Positions 33,893 through 43,506 of a stretch of DNA of 64,000 nt are shown in pieces. The number at the start of each line of letters is the position of its first letter. Position 1 is the stretch's first letter. The position numbers and the translations under genes were made by a program. A model generated the notes under the pieces. It saw nothing but the letters and a program-made list of their open reading frames with translations, did no database searches and was not told where the DNA came from. Source of the stretch: Salinispora oceanensis (GTDB taxonomy: Bacteria; Actinomycetota; Actinomycetes; Mycobacteriales; Micromonosporaceae); NCBI RefSeq assembly GCF_000383575.1, contig NZ_KB911579.1:1060221-1124220 (forward strand). Direction: 5' to 3'.

Positions 33893-35107
33893 TCAGGCGA
33901 GCTTGCGGGCCAGGTTCTCGTCCAGCGCGTGCATGAACTCGTCGGTGGTCAGCCACGGGGCGTCCCGCGAGATGAGCAGCGCGAGGTCCTTGGTCATCTG
34001 GCCGCCCTCAACGGTCTCGATGATGACCTTCTCCAGCGTGTTGGCGAACTCGGTAACCGCCGGGGTGCCGTCGAGCTTGCCCCGGTGGGCCAGCCCCCGG
34101 GTCCAGGCGTAGATCGAGGCGATCGGGTTGGTCGAGGTCTTCTCGCCCTTCTGGTACTGCCGGTAGTGCCGGGTGACGGTGCCGTGCGCGGCCTCGGCCT
34201 CGACGGTGCGGCCGTCGGGGGTCATCAGCACGGACGTCATCAGGCCGAGCGAGCCGAAGCCCTGCGCGACGGTGTCGGACTGCACGTCACCGTCGTAGTT
34301 CTTGCAGGCCCAGACGAAGCCGCCCTCCCACTTGAGCGCCGCGGCGACCATGTCGTCGATCAGCCGGTGCTCGTAGCTGATGCCGGCCGCCTCGAATTCG
34401 GCCTTGAACTCGGCCTCGTAGACCTCGGCGAAGATGTCCTTGAACCGGCCGTCGTACGCCTTGAGGATGGTGTTCTTGGTCGACAGGTAGACCGGGTAGC
34501 CACGGTCGAGGCCGTACCGCATGGAGGCGCGGGCGAAGTCCCGGATCGACTCGTCGAAGTTGTACATGCCCATGGCGACCCCGCCGCCGGGGAAGTCGGC
34601 GATCTCCATCTCGACCGGCTGGGTGCCGTCGGTCGGCGTGTAGGTGATGGTGACCTTGCCGGGCCCGGGGACGACGAAGTCGCTGGCCTTGTACTGGTCG
34701 CCGTGGGCGTGCCGGCCGATGATGATCGGCTTCGTCCAGCCGGGCACCAGCCGCGGCACGTTGGACATGATGATCGGCTCACGGAAGACGACACCGCCGA
34801 GGATGTTGCGGATGGTGCCGTTCGGCGACCGCCACATCTTCTTCAGGCCGAACTCCTCGACCCGCGCCTCGTCCGGAGTAATCGTGGCGCACTTGACGCC
34901 GACGCCGTGCTCCTTGATCGCGTTGGCGGCGTCAACGGTGGCCTGGTCGTCGGTCTCGTCCCGGTGCTGGATCGAAAGGTCGTAGTAACGCAGGTCGACA
35001 TCGAGGTAGGGCAGGATCAACTGCTCCCGGATCTGCTTCCAGATGATCCGGGTCATCTCGTCGCCGTCGAGCTCTACGACCGGGTTGTTTACCTTGATCT
35101 TCGCCAT
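33893..35107 (-). CDS. icd: NADP-dependent isocitrate dehydrogenase (homodimeric type)
   Basis: Converts isocitrate to 2-oxoglutarate in the TCA cycle. At 404 residues with start [20 protein letters not shown] and motifs [33 protein letters not shown] and NYDGDVQSD, it is the eukaryote-like dimeric NADP enzyme, not the roughly 740-residue monomeric form common in Streptomyces, mycobacteria and corynebacteria. ATG 35107 is followed directly by the family N-terminus. Mdh lies upstream in the same orientation, grouping two TCA-cycle genes. Confidence 0.95.
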   Translation of the reverse strand: MAKIKVNNPVVELDGDEMTRIIWKQIREQLILPYLDVDLRYYDLSIQHRDETDDQATVDAANAIKEHGVGVKCATITPDEARVEEFGLKKMWRSPNGTIRNILGGVVFREPIIMSNVPRLVPGWTKPIIIGRHAHGDQYKASDFVVPGPGKVTITYTPTDGTQPVEMEIADFPGGGVAMGMYNFDESIRDFARASMRYGLDRGYPVYLSTKNTILKAYDGRFKDIFAEVYEAEFKAEFEAAGISYEHRLIDDMVAAALKWEGGFVWACKNYDGDVQSDTVAQGFGSLGLMTSVLMTPDGRTVEAEAAHGTVTRHYRQYQKGEKTSTNPIASIYAWTRGLAHRGKLDGTPAVTEFANTLEKVIIETVEGGQMTKDLALLISRDAPWLTTDEFMHALDENLARKLA

Positions 35108-35291
35108 CGGCCGGCGCTCCTCTCGGGGGACACATGCTCAAGCAGTACGAGCGTACTGCAAACAATCCCGGTCTCCCCAGCCGGCCTCATTTCACGGCCC
35201 CGAACCCTCGGCGGGGGCGATGGCGGCCCCATGGCCGAGTGGCGATGGCGGCCCCGCGACCGGGTGGCCACGGGGCGCTGCCATCGGATGA

Positions 35292-36242
35292 TCACATGCT
35301 GGCGACGTCGCTCTGCTTGGCCCGGACCGCCTCGGCGGCCTCCTTCAGCGCGGCCCGCTCATCGGCGTCCAGGTCGGTCTCGACGACCCGGCGGACTCCC
35401 TGCGCGCCGATCTCCGCCTCCACCCCGAGGTAGACGCCGGCGATGCCGTACTCCCCGTCCACCCAGGCACAGACCGGCATGACCTCGCCGGAGTCCTCGG
35501 CGACGGCCTTCGCCATCCGGGCGGCGGCGGCCGACGGGGCGTAGTAGGCCGAGCCGGTCTTCAGCAGCGCCACCACCTCGGCGCCACCGTTGCGGGTCTT
35601 GACCACCAGCTCCTCGATCTGCTCAGCGGGCATCGCCTCGCGCAGCGGCTTGCCGGCCACGCTGCTCTTCGACGGAACCGGGACCATGGTGTCCCCGTGC
35701 GAGCCCAGCGTCAGCGTCCGCACCGACGCCACCGGTACGCCGAGCGCCTCGGCCACGAAGTTGGTGAACCGGGCGGTGTCCAGCATGCCGGCCTGGCCGA
35801 GCACCCGGTTGTGCGGGAACTGGGTGGCGATCTGGGCCAGCGCGGTCATCTCGTCGAGCGGGTTGGAGACCACGATCACGACGGCGTTCGGCGCGTACTT
35901 GGCGACGTTCTCGGCGACCTGCCGGACGATCTTGGCGTTGGTCTCCAGCAGGTCCATCCGGCTCATGCCCGGCTTGCGCGGCAGGCCGGCGGTGACGACG
36001 ACGACATCCGAGCCCTCAATGGCCTCGTAGCCCTCGCCGTTGGGGCCGGTGGTTACGCCAACCAGCTTGGTCTCGAAGCCCTCGATGGCCCGCGACTGGT
36101 TGAGGTCCAGGGCGAGACCCGCCGGCTTGCCCTCCACGATGTCCGTGATCACAACGGTGTCGAAGACGTCGTACTCGGCCAGACGCTGCGCGGTGGTGGA
36201 GCCGTAGAAGCCGGCCCCGACGACAGTGACCTTCTTACCCAT
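35292..36242 (-). CDS. mdh: Malate dehydrogenase (LDH-like type)
   Basis: Oxidises malate to oxaloacetate with NAD. The 316-residue protein begins KKVTVVGAGFYGSTTAQRL (Rossmann G-x-G-x-x-G), with Asp in VITDIVEGKP selecting NAD, VVTAGLPRKPGMSRMDLL for the substrate Arg loop, and catalytic His in LTLGSHGDTMVPV. This is the lactate-dehydrogenase-like malate dehydrogenase group and not the roughly 329-residue cytosolic-type enzyme usual in Streptomyces. ATG 36242 with GGGACG-type sequence upstream is chosen; the frame opens earlier at 36293. It sits between folD and icd, all on the minus strand. Confidence 0.94.
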   Translation of the reverse strand: MGKKVTVVGAGFYGSTTAQRLAEYDVFDTVVITDIVEGKPAGLALDLNQSRAIEGFETKLVGVTTGPNGEGYEAIEGSDVVVVTAGLPRKPGMSRMDLLETNAKIVRQVAENVAKYAPNAVVIVVSNPLDEMTALAQIATQFPHNRVLGQAGMLDTARFTNFVAEALGVPVASVRTLTLGSHGDTMVPVPSKSSVAGKPLREAMPAEQIEELVVKTRNGGAEVVALLKTGSAYYAPSAAAARMAKAVAEDSGEVMPVCAWVDGEYGIAGVYLGVEAEIGAQGVRRVVETDLDADERAALKEAAEAVRAKQSDVASM

Positions 36243-36364
36243 TGACGTCCCACTCCCTGATACCAGTCGGTTTTTCCGGACCGTATCAGCCATCCTGGCA
36301 CCGATCCGGTCAGGGGCGGATGGTTATGACCCCGATGCGTGCGCTTCGGTGCCGCTGCGGGACT

Positions 36365-37225
36365 TCAGCCGCGTTCGGCCCGCTCCACGACGTTGGTCAG
36401 CAGCATCGCGCGGGTCATCGGCCCCACTCCGCCAGGCATCGGGACCAGGGCCCCGGCCACCTCGGTGACGCCGGGATCCACGTCGCCGGTGTAGCGGCCC
36501 TTGCCGTCGGGGCCGATCACCCGGGTGATGCCGACATCCACCACGACCGCACCCGGCGTGATCATGTCTGCGGTGAGCAGCCCCGGCACCCCGGCGGCGA
36601 CAATCACGATGTCCGCGGCCCGGGTGTGCGCGGTGAGGTCGAGGGTGCCGGTGTGGCAGAGGGTGACGGTCGCGTTCTCGCTGCGGCGGGTGAGTAGTAG
36701 ACCGAGCGGGCGGCCGACCGTGTTACCCCGACCAACCACGACGACCCGGGCACCGCGCAGCGCGACGTCGTGCCGGCGAAGCAGCTCGACGATCCCGCGC
36801 GGGGTGCAGGGCAGCGGGCCCGGGTAGCCGAGCACCAGCCGGCCCAGGTTGACCGGGTGTAGACCGTCGGCATCCTTGTCCGGGTCGATCAGCTCCAGCA
36901 CCCGCTGGGTGTCGAGGTGGCCGGGGAGCGGTAGCTGCACGATGTAGCCGTGACAGGCAGGGTCCGCGTTCAGGTCGCCCAGTACGGCGTCCACCTGCTC
37001 CTGCGTGGCGTCGGCTGGAAGCTCCCGCCGGAGCGAGGCGACGCCAACCTCGGCGCAGTCCCGGTGCTTGCCGTTGACGTACGCCTGGGAGCCGGGATCG
37101 CCGCCGACGAGGACGGTGCCGAGACCGGGGGTGACACCTCGTTCCGCCAGAGCCTTCACGCGCACCCGCAGCTCGTCCTTGATCTCGGCTGCGGTCGCCT
37201 TGCCGTCCAGAAGCGTCGCCGTCAC
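36365..37225 (-). CDS. folD: Bifunctional methylenetetrahydrofolate dehydrogenase/cyclohydrolase
   Basis: Interconverts methylene-, methenyl- and formyl-tetrahydrofolate, the one-carbon pool used for purines (purN and purH lie 12 kb away). A 286-residue protein with [18 protein letters not shown] (substrate Tyr and catalytic Lys), [30 protein letters not shown], the nucleotide site [17 protein letters not shown] and the C-terminal [16 protein letters not shown] 37225 is the family start. It is upstream of mdh on the same strand. Confidence 0.96.
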   Translation of the reverse strand: MTATLLDGKATAAEIKDELRVRVKALAERGVTPGLGTVLVGGDPGSQAYVNGKHRDCAEVGVASLRRELPADATQEQVDAVLGDLNADPACHGYIVQLPLPGHLDTQRVLELIDPDKDADGLHPVNLGRLVLGYPGPLPCTPRGIVELLRRHDVALRGARVVVVGRGNTVGRPLGLLLTRRSENATVTLCHTGTLDLTAHTRAADIVIVAAGVPGLLTADMITPGAVVVDVGITRVIGPDGKGRYTGDVDPGVTEVAGALVPMPGGVGPMTRAMLLTNVVERAERG

Positions 37226-37654
37226 CTCCAGATCGTCTCACGCCAGCGACCGAGCGGGCCGACGACCCGGGCAGCCGATGACCGGGTGTGCTGTGTCCGG
37301 GGTCACCGGGACCGCCTACTACAGTGCGATAAGTCACTCTGAGTAACGCAGGCCGGGTCAGAACTGGACGACCACCCGCGGGCGGGGGCACGCCGGACAG
37401 TCGGCGAAGGTCCGTTCGACCCCGACTTCGCGGGTCGACACGGCTCGGCCAATCCGCCGATTCGGTACACAAATCCGCAGGTAGGAGCGATTAGCTAGCA
37501 CGGAAGGGTGCCACCCACAACCCCTGCCCCCACCCTCCGTTACGGCTTCGCAACCCTTCCGTTGTCGATCGCTGACCGGCGGCCTACCGTTGCCGGTCGT
37601 TGCGCAGCGTTACCCAGCGTCGGGTCCTGCGCAGCGTGAGGATGAGGAGGCTTC
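37226..37654. other. Divergent promoter region of folD and the peptide transporter
   Basis: About 430 bases with no gene. TGCGCAGCGT occurs twice (37601-37610 and 37628-37637), with a partial third CAGCGT between them, just ahead of the GAGGAGG ribosome site (37644-37650) of the binding-protein gene. The direct repeats could be regulatory but no binding protein can be named. Confidence 0.45.
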
Positions 37655-39256
37655 ATGCGCGTTCGTAGACTCGCCGCCTGGACGGCCCTCCCGCTTGCGG
37701 CGACCCTGGGCCTGGTGGCCTGCGGCTCCGGCAGCGGTGGTTCCGGCGGGACCGACCCCAACGCGGCCGTGCGGATTGAGATCGCCGAGCCGCAGCACCT
37801 GGTTCCGACCAACACCAACGAGACCAGTGGCTCGCAGGTGCTCGCTGCCCTGTTCAGCCCGCTGGTCGATTACGACGACGCCCACCAGGCGTACGAGGTG
37901 GCAGCCGAGTCGGTGACGTCCGAGGACAACATCACCTGGACGATCAAGCTCAAGGACGGCTACACCTTCCACAACGGCGAGCCGGTCACCGCCGACAACT
38001 ACATCGACGCCTGGAACTACGGCGCCTACGCCCCGAACGGCCAGGGCTCGAGCTACTTCTTCGAGAAGATCGCCGGGTACGAGGACCTTCAGGGTGAGAC
38101 CCCGGCGGCGCAGACGCTGTCCGGCCTGGAGAAGGTCGATGACCTGACCTTCACCGTGACCCTGTCCGCGCCGTACTCCGACTTCCGGACCATGCTCGGC
38201 TACAACGCCTTCTACCCCCTGCCGAAGGCGGCATTCTCGGAGCCGGGCGTGCTCGACGAGGGCTACGAGCAGGCGCCGATCGGGCAGGGCCCGTTCAAGA
38301 TGAAGGGCACCTGGCAGCACGACTCCCGGGTCGAGGTCGAGCGGTACGACGCCTTCCCCGGCGAGCAGCCGAAGGTGGCGGGCGTCGAGTTCCGGATCTA
38401 CCAGCAGCCGGCCGCCGCGTACGCGGATGTCCTCTCGGACAACCTCGACGTGATCAAGATGATCCCGACCGAGAACCTGTCGACCGCCCCCACCGACCTG
38501 GGGGACCGGTTCCAGACCAGCCCCGGGTCGACCTTCCAGTTCCTCTCCTTCCCGACCTACCAGGAGGAGTTCAGCGACCCGGACGTGCGGAAGGCGATCT
38601 CGATGGCGATCGACCGGGAGGAGATCACGAAGGCCGTCTTCAAGGACTCGCAGGCGCCGGCCCGCTCATTCGTCTCCCCGGTTGTCGCGGGCTACCGCGA
38701 GAACACCATCGGCGACGCCGGCACCTTCGACCCGGCCAAGGCCAAGGCGCTCTACGAGAGCGCGGGCGGCCCGAGCCAGATCGAGATCTCGTACAACGGC
38801 GACGGCGGCCACAAGGACTGGGTCGACGCCACCTGCAACCAGCTCAAGGCAAACCTGGATGTGGCGTGCGTCGGCAGCGCCGAGCCGAAGTTCTCCGACC
38901 TGCTGACGAAGGTCAAGGCGGAGCAGCCCGTCGGCCTGTTCCGGATGGGTTGGGTCATGGACTACCCGTCCATGGAGAACTACCTGGGCCCGCTGTACAC
39001 CAGCAACGGCTCGTCGAACTTCTACGGCTATGAGAACCCCGAGTTCGACAAGCTGGTCGCCGAGGGTTCGTCGGCGGCCTCCGAGGAGGAGGCGATCGCG
39101 AAGTACCAGCAGGCCGAAGACCTGCTGGCCGAGGACATGCCGGTGATCCCGCTGCGCTACGGCCAGAACGTCTTCGGGCACTCGAGCAACGTCACGAACG
39201 TGGAGATGGACCTCTTCAACCGGGTCGACCTGCTGAAGATCGAAGCAGTCCAGTAG
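37655..39256 (+). CDS. Peptide ABC transporter substrate-binding lipoprotein (SBP family 5)
   Basis: A 533-residue extracellular lipoprotein. The signal peptide ends in the lipobox LVACGSG (Cys near residue 24), followed by a Gly/Ser linker. Family-5 features are EPQHLVPTNTNETSGSQVL, SPLVDYDDAHQAYEVAAESV, WTIKLKDGYTFHNGEPVTA (the family signature region) and the late FRMGWVMDYPSMENYL, which is the typical ligand-cleft Asp-Tyr-Pro motif. It captures peptides or related solutes for the permease encoded downstream. ATG 37655 has GAGGAGG five bases upstream. It heads a five-gene operon. Confidence 0.93.
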   Translation: MRVRRLAAWTALPLAATLGLVACGSGSGGSGGTDPNAAVRIEIAEPQHLVPTNTNETSGSQVLAALFSPLVDYDDAHQAYEVAAESVTSEDNITWTIKLKDGYTFHNGEPVTADNYIDAWNYGAYAPNGQGSSYFFEKIAGYEDLQGETPAAQTLSGLEKVDDLTFTVTLSAPYSDFRTMLGYNAFYPLPKAAFSEPGVLDEGYEQAPIGQGPFKMKGTWQHDSRVEVERYDAFPGEQPKVAGVEFRIYQQPAAAYADVLSDNLDVIKMIPTENLSTAPTDLGDRFQTSPGSTFQFLSFPTYQEEFSDPDVRKAISMAIDREEITKAVFKDSQAPARSFVSPVVAGYRENTIGDAGTFDPAKAKALYESAGGPSQIEISYNGDGGHKDWVDATCNQLKANLDVACVGSAEPKFSDLLTKVKAEQPVGLFRMGWVMDYPSMENYLGPLYTSNGSSNFYGYENPEFDKLVAEGSSAASEEEAIAKYQQAEDLLAEDMPVIPLRYGQNVFGHSSNVTNVEMDLFNRVDLLKIEAVQ

Positions 39257-39271
39257 TTCCGTAGCGAACGA

Positions 39272-39309
39272 CGTGGTCGGGTCACCGGGTAGCTGGTGAC
39301 CCGACCACG
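39272..39309 (+). terminator. Intercistronic hairpin between binding protein and permease genes
   Basis: A perfect 15-bp stem (39272-39286 with 39295-39309) and eight-base loop, followed after about 18 bases by CCCTTTTTC. It probably works as a partial terminator or an RNA-stabilising element that lets the binding protein be made in excess over the membrane genes. Confidence 0.65.
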
Positions 39310-39345
39310 CCTCCCCTTCGCCCTTTTTCAGAGAGACTGCCTAGT

Positions 39346-40284
39346 ATGGTCCGCTTTATTCTGCGACGACTGCTCCAGATGGTCCTCGCCTTCTTCGGGA
39401 CCACGCTGATCGTCTACGCGCTGATGTTCGCCGGTCAGGGTGACCCCATCCAGGCACTCGCCGGCGAACGCCCGGTCACCGACGCCCAACGGGCATACCT
39501 GACGGAGAAGTTCCACCTGGACCGGACCGGTATCGACGGCTTCTTCTACCGCTACTTCGACTACATCCGGAACCTGCTCCAGGGCGACCTCGGCGAATCC
39601 CTCACCGGACGGCAGATCGGCGACATCCTCGCCGCCGCCTGGCCGGTGACGATCAAGCTGGCCCTGATCGCGATGACGGTTACCGTGCTTGTCGGAGTCA
39701 CCGCCGGTGTGCTCGCCGGAATTCGCCGGGCCAGCATCTTCGACAACTCGACGCTGCTGCTGACCCTGGTCGTGCTCGCCGTGCCGACCATCGTGCTGGC
39801 ACCCATCGCGCAGTATTTCCTCGGCGTCCGGTGGCAACTCTTCCCGCCCACCGCCGGCGCCGACCCCGACTTCTACGCGCTCCTGCTGCCCGGGATCGTC
39901 CTCGGCTCCCTCTCCCTGGCCACCGCGCTACGGCTGACCCGGACCTCGGTGGCCGAGAACCTACGCGCCGACTACGTCCGCACCGCCCGGTCGAAGGGCC
40001 TGGTCAAACGACGGATCGTCGGCATCCACGTGCTGCGCAACTCGCTCATCCCGGTGGTCACCTTCCTCGGCGTCGAGCTGGGCAACCTGATGGGCGGCGC
40101 GATCATCACGGAAGGGGTGTTCAACATCCCCGGGGTCGGTTTCAACCTCTTCCGCGCCATCCGTACCGAGGACGGTCCGCTGGTGGTGGGGATCGTCAGC
40201 GTGCTGGTCGTGGTCTACCTCATCGCCAACCTGGTGGTGGACGTGCTCTACGCCGTACTCGACCCGAGGATCCGCTATGAGTGA
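39346..40284 (+). CDS. Peptide ABC transporter permease, DppB/OppB type
   Basis: A 312-residue permease with six spans. It begins VRFILRRLLQMVLAFFGTTL, the usual N-terminal helix of this family, then LYLTEKFHLD-like periplasmic sequence (AYLTEKFHLDRTGIDGF). The EAA loop that contacts the ATPase is YVRTARSKGLVKRRIVGIHVLRNSLIP, with MGGAIITEGVFNIPGVG after it. ATG 39346 is preferred. It overlaps the next gene by eight bases. Confidence 0.93.
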   Translation: MVRFILRRLLQMVLAFFGTTLIVYALMFAGQGDPIQALAGERPVTDAQRAYLTEKFHLDRTGIDGFFYRYFDYIRNLLQGDLGESLTGRQIGDILAAAWPVTIKLALIAMTVTVLVGVTAGVLAGIRRASIFDNSTLLLTLVVLAVPTIVLAPIAQYFLGVRWQLFPPTAGADPDFYALLLPGIVLGSLSLATALRLTRTSVAENLRADYVRTARSKGLVKRRIVGIHVLRNSLIPVVTFLGVELGNLMGGAIITEGVFNIPGVGFNLFRAIRTEDGPLVVGIVSVLVVVYLIANLVVDVLYAVLDPRIRYE

Positions 40285-41245
40285 TTTCGAGACGGTGGCC
40301 GGGTCGGAGGACCCCAACGCCCGGCGCGGCCCCTCCGGCGAACCCAACGCGCCGAACCAGATCGGCGGCACCTCCGTCACCCCCGGCCGACCACGCAGCC
40401 TCGCCGGCGACGCCTGGCGGGACCTCCGGCGAAAGCCAATCTTCTGGATCAGCTCCGCGCTGGTCCTGGTGGTCACCGCGATGGCCGCCGTGCCCGCACT
40501 GTTCACCGCCGCCGACCCGGCCGACTGCCTCCTCTCCCGGCAGCACGCCGGCCCGTCCGGCGGAGCCATCTTCGGGTACGACTTCCAGGGCTGCAACACG
40601 TACGCCCGGGCGGTCTACGGCGCCCGCGCCTCGCTCCTGGTCGGCGCCCTCTCCGCGCTGCTCACCGGACTGATCGCGCTCACCGTCGGCATGCTCGCCG
40701 GCTACTTCGGCCGGTGGATCGACGCCATCCTCTCCCGGGTGATCGACATCGTGCTCGGGATCCCGCTACTGCTCGCCGCGATCGTGCTGCTCAAGCGAGT
40801 CGCCAGCGACAGCGCGACGATCCGGATCGCGGCGGTCATCTTCGTCCTGGCGGTGCTCGGCTGGACGACGACGGCCCGGGTGGTCCGCTCGTCGGTGATC
40901 ACCGCGAAGGAGCAGGACTACGTCTCCGCCGCCCGGATGCTCGGCGCGAGCAACAGCCGGATCATGTGGCGACACATCCTGCCCAACACGCTCGCCCCCG
41001 CCATCGTGGTATTGACCATCGCGCTCGGATCGTTCATCGCGGCCGAGGCGACGCTCTCCTTCCTCGGCATCGGGCTCAAGGAACCCACGATCTCCTGGGG
41101 CATCGACATCAACAACGGCCGGGTGCACATGCGGGAGTCGGCCACTCCGTTGATCGTCCCGTCGACCTTCCTCGCGCTGACCGTGCTGGCGTTCATCATG
41201 CTCGGCGACGCGATCCGAGACGCCTTCGACCCGAAACTCCGGTGA
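40277..41245 (+). CDS. Peptide ABC transporter permease, DppC/OppC type
   Basis: A 322-residue permease. An unusually long, Pro-rich cytoplasmic N-terminus (about 45 residues) precedes AWRDLRRKPIFWISSALVLV. Later features are GYDFQGCNTYARAVYGARAS, the EAA loop YVSAARMLGASNSRIMWRHILPN, and FLGIGLKEPTISWGIDINN. The stop lies 50 bases before the GTG of the first ATPase gene. Confidence 0.93.
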   Translation: MSDFETVAGSEDPNARRGPSGEPNAPNQIGGTSVTPGRPRSLAGDAWRDLRRKPIFWISSALVLVVTAMAAVPALFTAADPADCLLSRQHAGPSGGAIFGYDFQGCNTYARAVYGARASLLVGALSALLTGLIALTVGMLAGYFGRWIDAILSRVIDIVLGIPLLLAAIVLLKRVASDSATIRIAAVIFVLAVLGWTTTARVVRSSVITAKEQDYVSAARMLGASNSRIMWRHILPNTLAPAIVVLTIALGSFIAAEATLSFLGIGLKEPTISWGIDINNGRVHMRESATPLIVPSTFLALTVLAFIMLGDAIRDAFDPKLR

Positions 41246-41298
41246 GCCCCATGCGCGGGAACCGGCCCACCCGTGGCAGCGAGCGAAAGGCAGACACC

Positions 41299-42336
41299 GT
41301 GTCCCAGTCCGCCGTCCAACCCACGCCCGCCTCCCCCACTCCGGAGGGCGGCCACCTGCTCGAGGTACGGGACCTGCATGTCGAGTTCCGCACCGGGGAA
41401 GGTGTGGCGAAGGTGATCAACGGTGTCTCGTACCACCTGGACGCCGGGGAGACCCTCGCCGTGCTCGGCGAGTCCGGCTCCGGCAAGTCGGTCACCGCCC
41501 AGGCGATCATGGGCATCCTGGACACCCCGCCCGCCATGATCCGCTCCGGGCAGATCCGCTACCAGGGCCGCGACCTGCTCACCCAGTCGGAGGAGCAACG
41601 CCGGCAGGTACGCGGCACCGAGATCGCCATGATCTTCCAGGATGCCCTCTCCGCGCTGAACCCGACCTTCCCGGTCGGCTGGCAGATCGGCGAGACGCTA
41701 CGCCAACGGGCCGGGATGTCCCGCGGCGACGCCCGCCGCCGCGCGATCGAACTTATGGAGCTGGTCAAGATCCCGGCGGCGGCCAGCCGGCTCGGCGACT
41801 ACCCGCACCAGTTCTCCGGCGGAATGCGGCAACGCGTCATGATCGCCATGGCGTTGGCGCTGAACCCGAAGGTCCTCATCGCCGACGAGCCGACCACCGC
41901 GCTGGACGTGACCGTGCAGGCCCAGATCATGGACCTCCTGGCCGACCTGCGCCGAGACCTCCGCATGGCGATGATCCTGATCACCCACGACCTCGGCGTG
42001 GTGGCCGGCGTTGCCGACCGGATCGCCGTCATGTACGCCGGGCGGATCGTCGAACACGCCGACGTCCGGTCGCTGTACAGGTCCCCGGCCCACCCATACA
42101 CCAAAGGGCTATTGGAATCGATCCCGCGGCTGGACTTCCACGGCCAGCAGCTGTCGACCATCCGGGGCCTGCCGCCGAACCTGATGCGGATCCCCTCCGG
42201 CTGCCCCTTCCACCCCCGATGCCCGTACGTCCAGCAGGTCTGCGTGGACGTCGTACCGCACGACCTGGTCCTCGGCGACGGCCGGACCAGCGCGTGCCAC
42301 TTCGCGCAGGAGGTCCGCGATGACCGCGCCCGCTAG
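41299..42336 (+). CDS. Peptide ABC transporter ATP-binding protein, DppD/OppD type
   Basis: About 345 residues. Walker A is GESGSGKSVTAQAIMGIL, Q-loop IFQDALSALNPTF, signature FSGGMRQRVMIAMALALNP, Walker B LIADEPTTALDV and H-loop ITHDLGVVAG. The C-terminal Cys motif (GCPFHPRCPYVQQVCVD) is the oligopeptide-transporter extension that usually binds an iron-sulfur cluster. GTG 41299 with GAAAGG upstream is chosen; ATG 41251 in the same frame is an alternative. It overlaps the next gene by 17 bases. Confidence 0.92.
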   Translation: MSQSAVQPTPASPTPEGGHLLEVRDLHVEFRTGEGVAKVINGVSYHLDAGETLAVLGESGSGKSVTAQAIMGILDTPPAMIRSGQIRYQGRDLLTQSEEQRRQVRGTEIAMIFQDALSALNPTFPVGWQIGETLRQRAGMSRGDARRRAIELMELVKIPAAASRLGDYPHQFSGGMRQRVMIAMALALNPKVLIADEPTTALDVTVQAQIMDLLADLRRDLRMAMILITHDLGVVAGVADRIAVMYAGRIVEHADVRSLYRSPAHPYTKGLLESIPRLDFHGQQLSTIRGLPPNLMRIPSGCPFHPRCPYVQQVCVDVVPHDLVLGDGRTSACHFAQEVRDDRAR

Positions 42337-43360
42337 CCAGCCGAAGAAGGTACGCGGCGAACCGATCCTCGCCGTCGAGAACCTGGTCAAACACTTCCCG
42401 ATCACCCGGGGCGTCGTCTTCCAGCGCCAGATCGGCGCGGTCCGCGCCGTGGACGGGGTCAGCTTCGACCTACGCCGCGGGGAAACCCTCGGCATCGTCG
42501 GCGAATCCGGCTGCGGCAAGTCCACCCTGGCCCGGCTGCTGATGCGGCTGGAGATGCCGACCTCCGGGGCGGCGACCCTGGAGGGGCGGGACCTCTTCGC
42601 CGCCCGTGGTGGGGAGTTGCGCCGGCTACGCCGCAACATGCAGATGGTCCTCCAGGATCCGTACACCTCGCTGAACCCGCGGATGACCGTCGGCGACATC
42701 ATCGGGGAACCCTTCGAGATCCACCCGGAGGCGGCGCCCAAGGGCAGCCGGCAGCGGCGAGTCCAGGAACTGCTGGACATGGTCGGGCTCAGCCCCGAGC
42801 ACATCAACCGGTACCCACACCAGTTCTCCGGCGGCCAGCGTCAGCGCATCGGCATCGCCCGCGCGCTCGCGCTGCGCCCCGAGGTGCTCGTCTGTGACGA
42901 GCCGGTCTCCGCGCTGGACGTCTCGATCCAGGCGCAGGTGATCAACCTGCTCGAGCAGCTCCAGGACGAGCTCGGCCTCTCGTACATCTTCATCGCCCAC
43001 GACCTGTCGGTGGTGCGGCACATCTGCGACCGGGTCGCGGTGATGTACCTGGGTCGGATCGTCGAACTCGGCACCGAGGAGGAGATCTACCAGCGGGCCA
43101 CTCACCCGTACACCCAGGCACTGCTGTCGGCGGTGCCGGTGCCCGACCCGGAGCAGCGGGACAACCAGAACATGATCCGCCTGATCGGTGACGTGCCGAG
43201 CCCGGCGAACCCGCCGAGCGGCTGCCGGTTCCGCACCCGGTGCTGGAAGGCGCAGGATGTCTGCGCCACCCAGGACCCGGACACCGTGCCGCGCGCCGCC
43301 GACCCGCACCCGTCCGCCTGCCACTTCGCCGAACTCCGCGAGCCAACGTCCCCCTCCTGA
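42320..43360 (+). CDS. Peptide ABC transporter ATP-binding protein, DppF/OppF type
   Basis: 346 residues. Features are LAVENLVKHFPITRGVVFQR (typical OppF insertion), Walker A GESGCGKSTLARLLMRLE, Q-loop VLQDPYTSLNPRMTVGDI, signature FSGGQRQRIGIARALAL, Walker B LVCDEPVSALDVS and H-loop IAHDLSVVRHI. The C-terminal GCRFRTRCWKAQDVC is the OppF Cys extension. With the preceding four genes it completes an SBP-B-C-D-F importer. Closely similar to the paralogue at 61289-62299. Confidence 0.94.
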   Translation: MTAPASQPKKVRGEPILAVENLVKHFPITRGVVFQRQIGAVRAVDGVSFDLRRGETLGIVGESGCGKSTLARLLMRLEMPTSGAATLEGRDLFAARGGELRRLRRNMQMVLQDPYTSLNPRMTVGDIIGEPFEIHPEAAPKGSRQRRVQELLDMVGLSPEHINRYPHQFSGGQRQRIGIARALALRPEVLVCDEPVSALDVSIQAQVINLLEQLQDELGLSYIFIAHDLSVVRHICDRVAVMYLGRIVELGTEEEIYQRATHPYTQALLSAVPVPDPEQRDNQNMIRLIGDVPSPANPPSGCRFRTRCWKAQDVCATQDPDTVPRAADPHPSACHFAELREPTSPS

Positions 43361-43506
43361 CGACCGCCGACCACCGATGCGCTGCTTCCCGGGCAGGATC
43401 GCTGGCACGCCTCCGTATCGGTGCCGGCGAGTACCGTCAACTGTGGTGGCGCGCCGGAGTATCGGCCGGCGGTCCGCCGCCCAGAATCGCTACCTGGGAG
43501 GCGACG

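Noticed and set aside
32906..35482. 858-codon open frame on the plus strand
   Set aside because: It overlaps the end of the APS kinase gene in another frame and runs antisense through icd. No ribosome site or recognisable domain.
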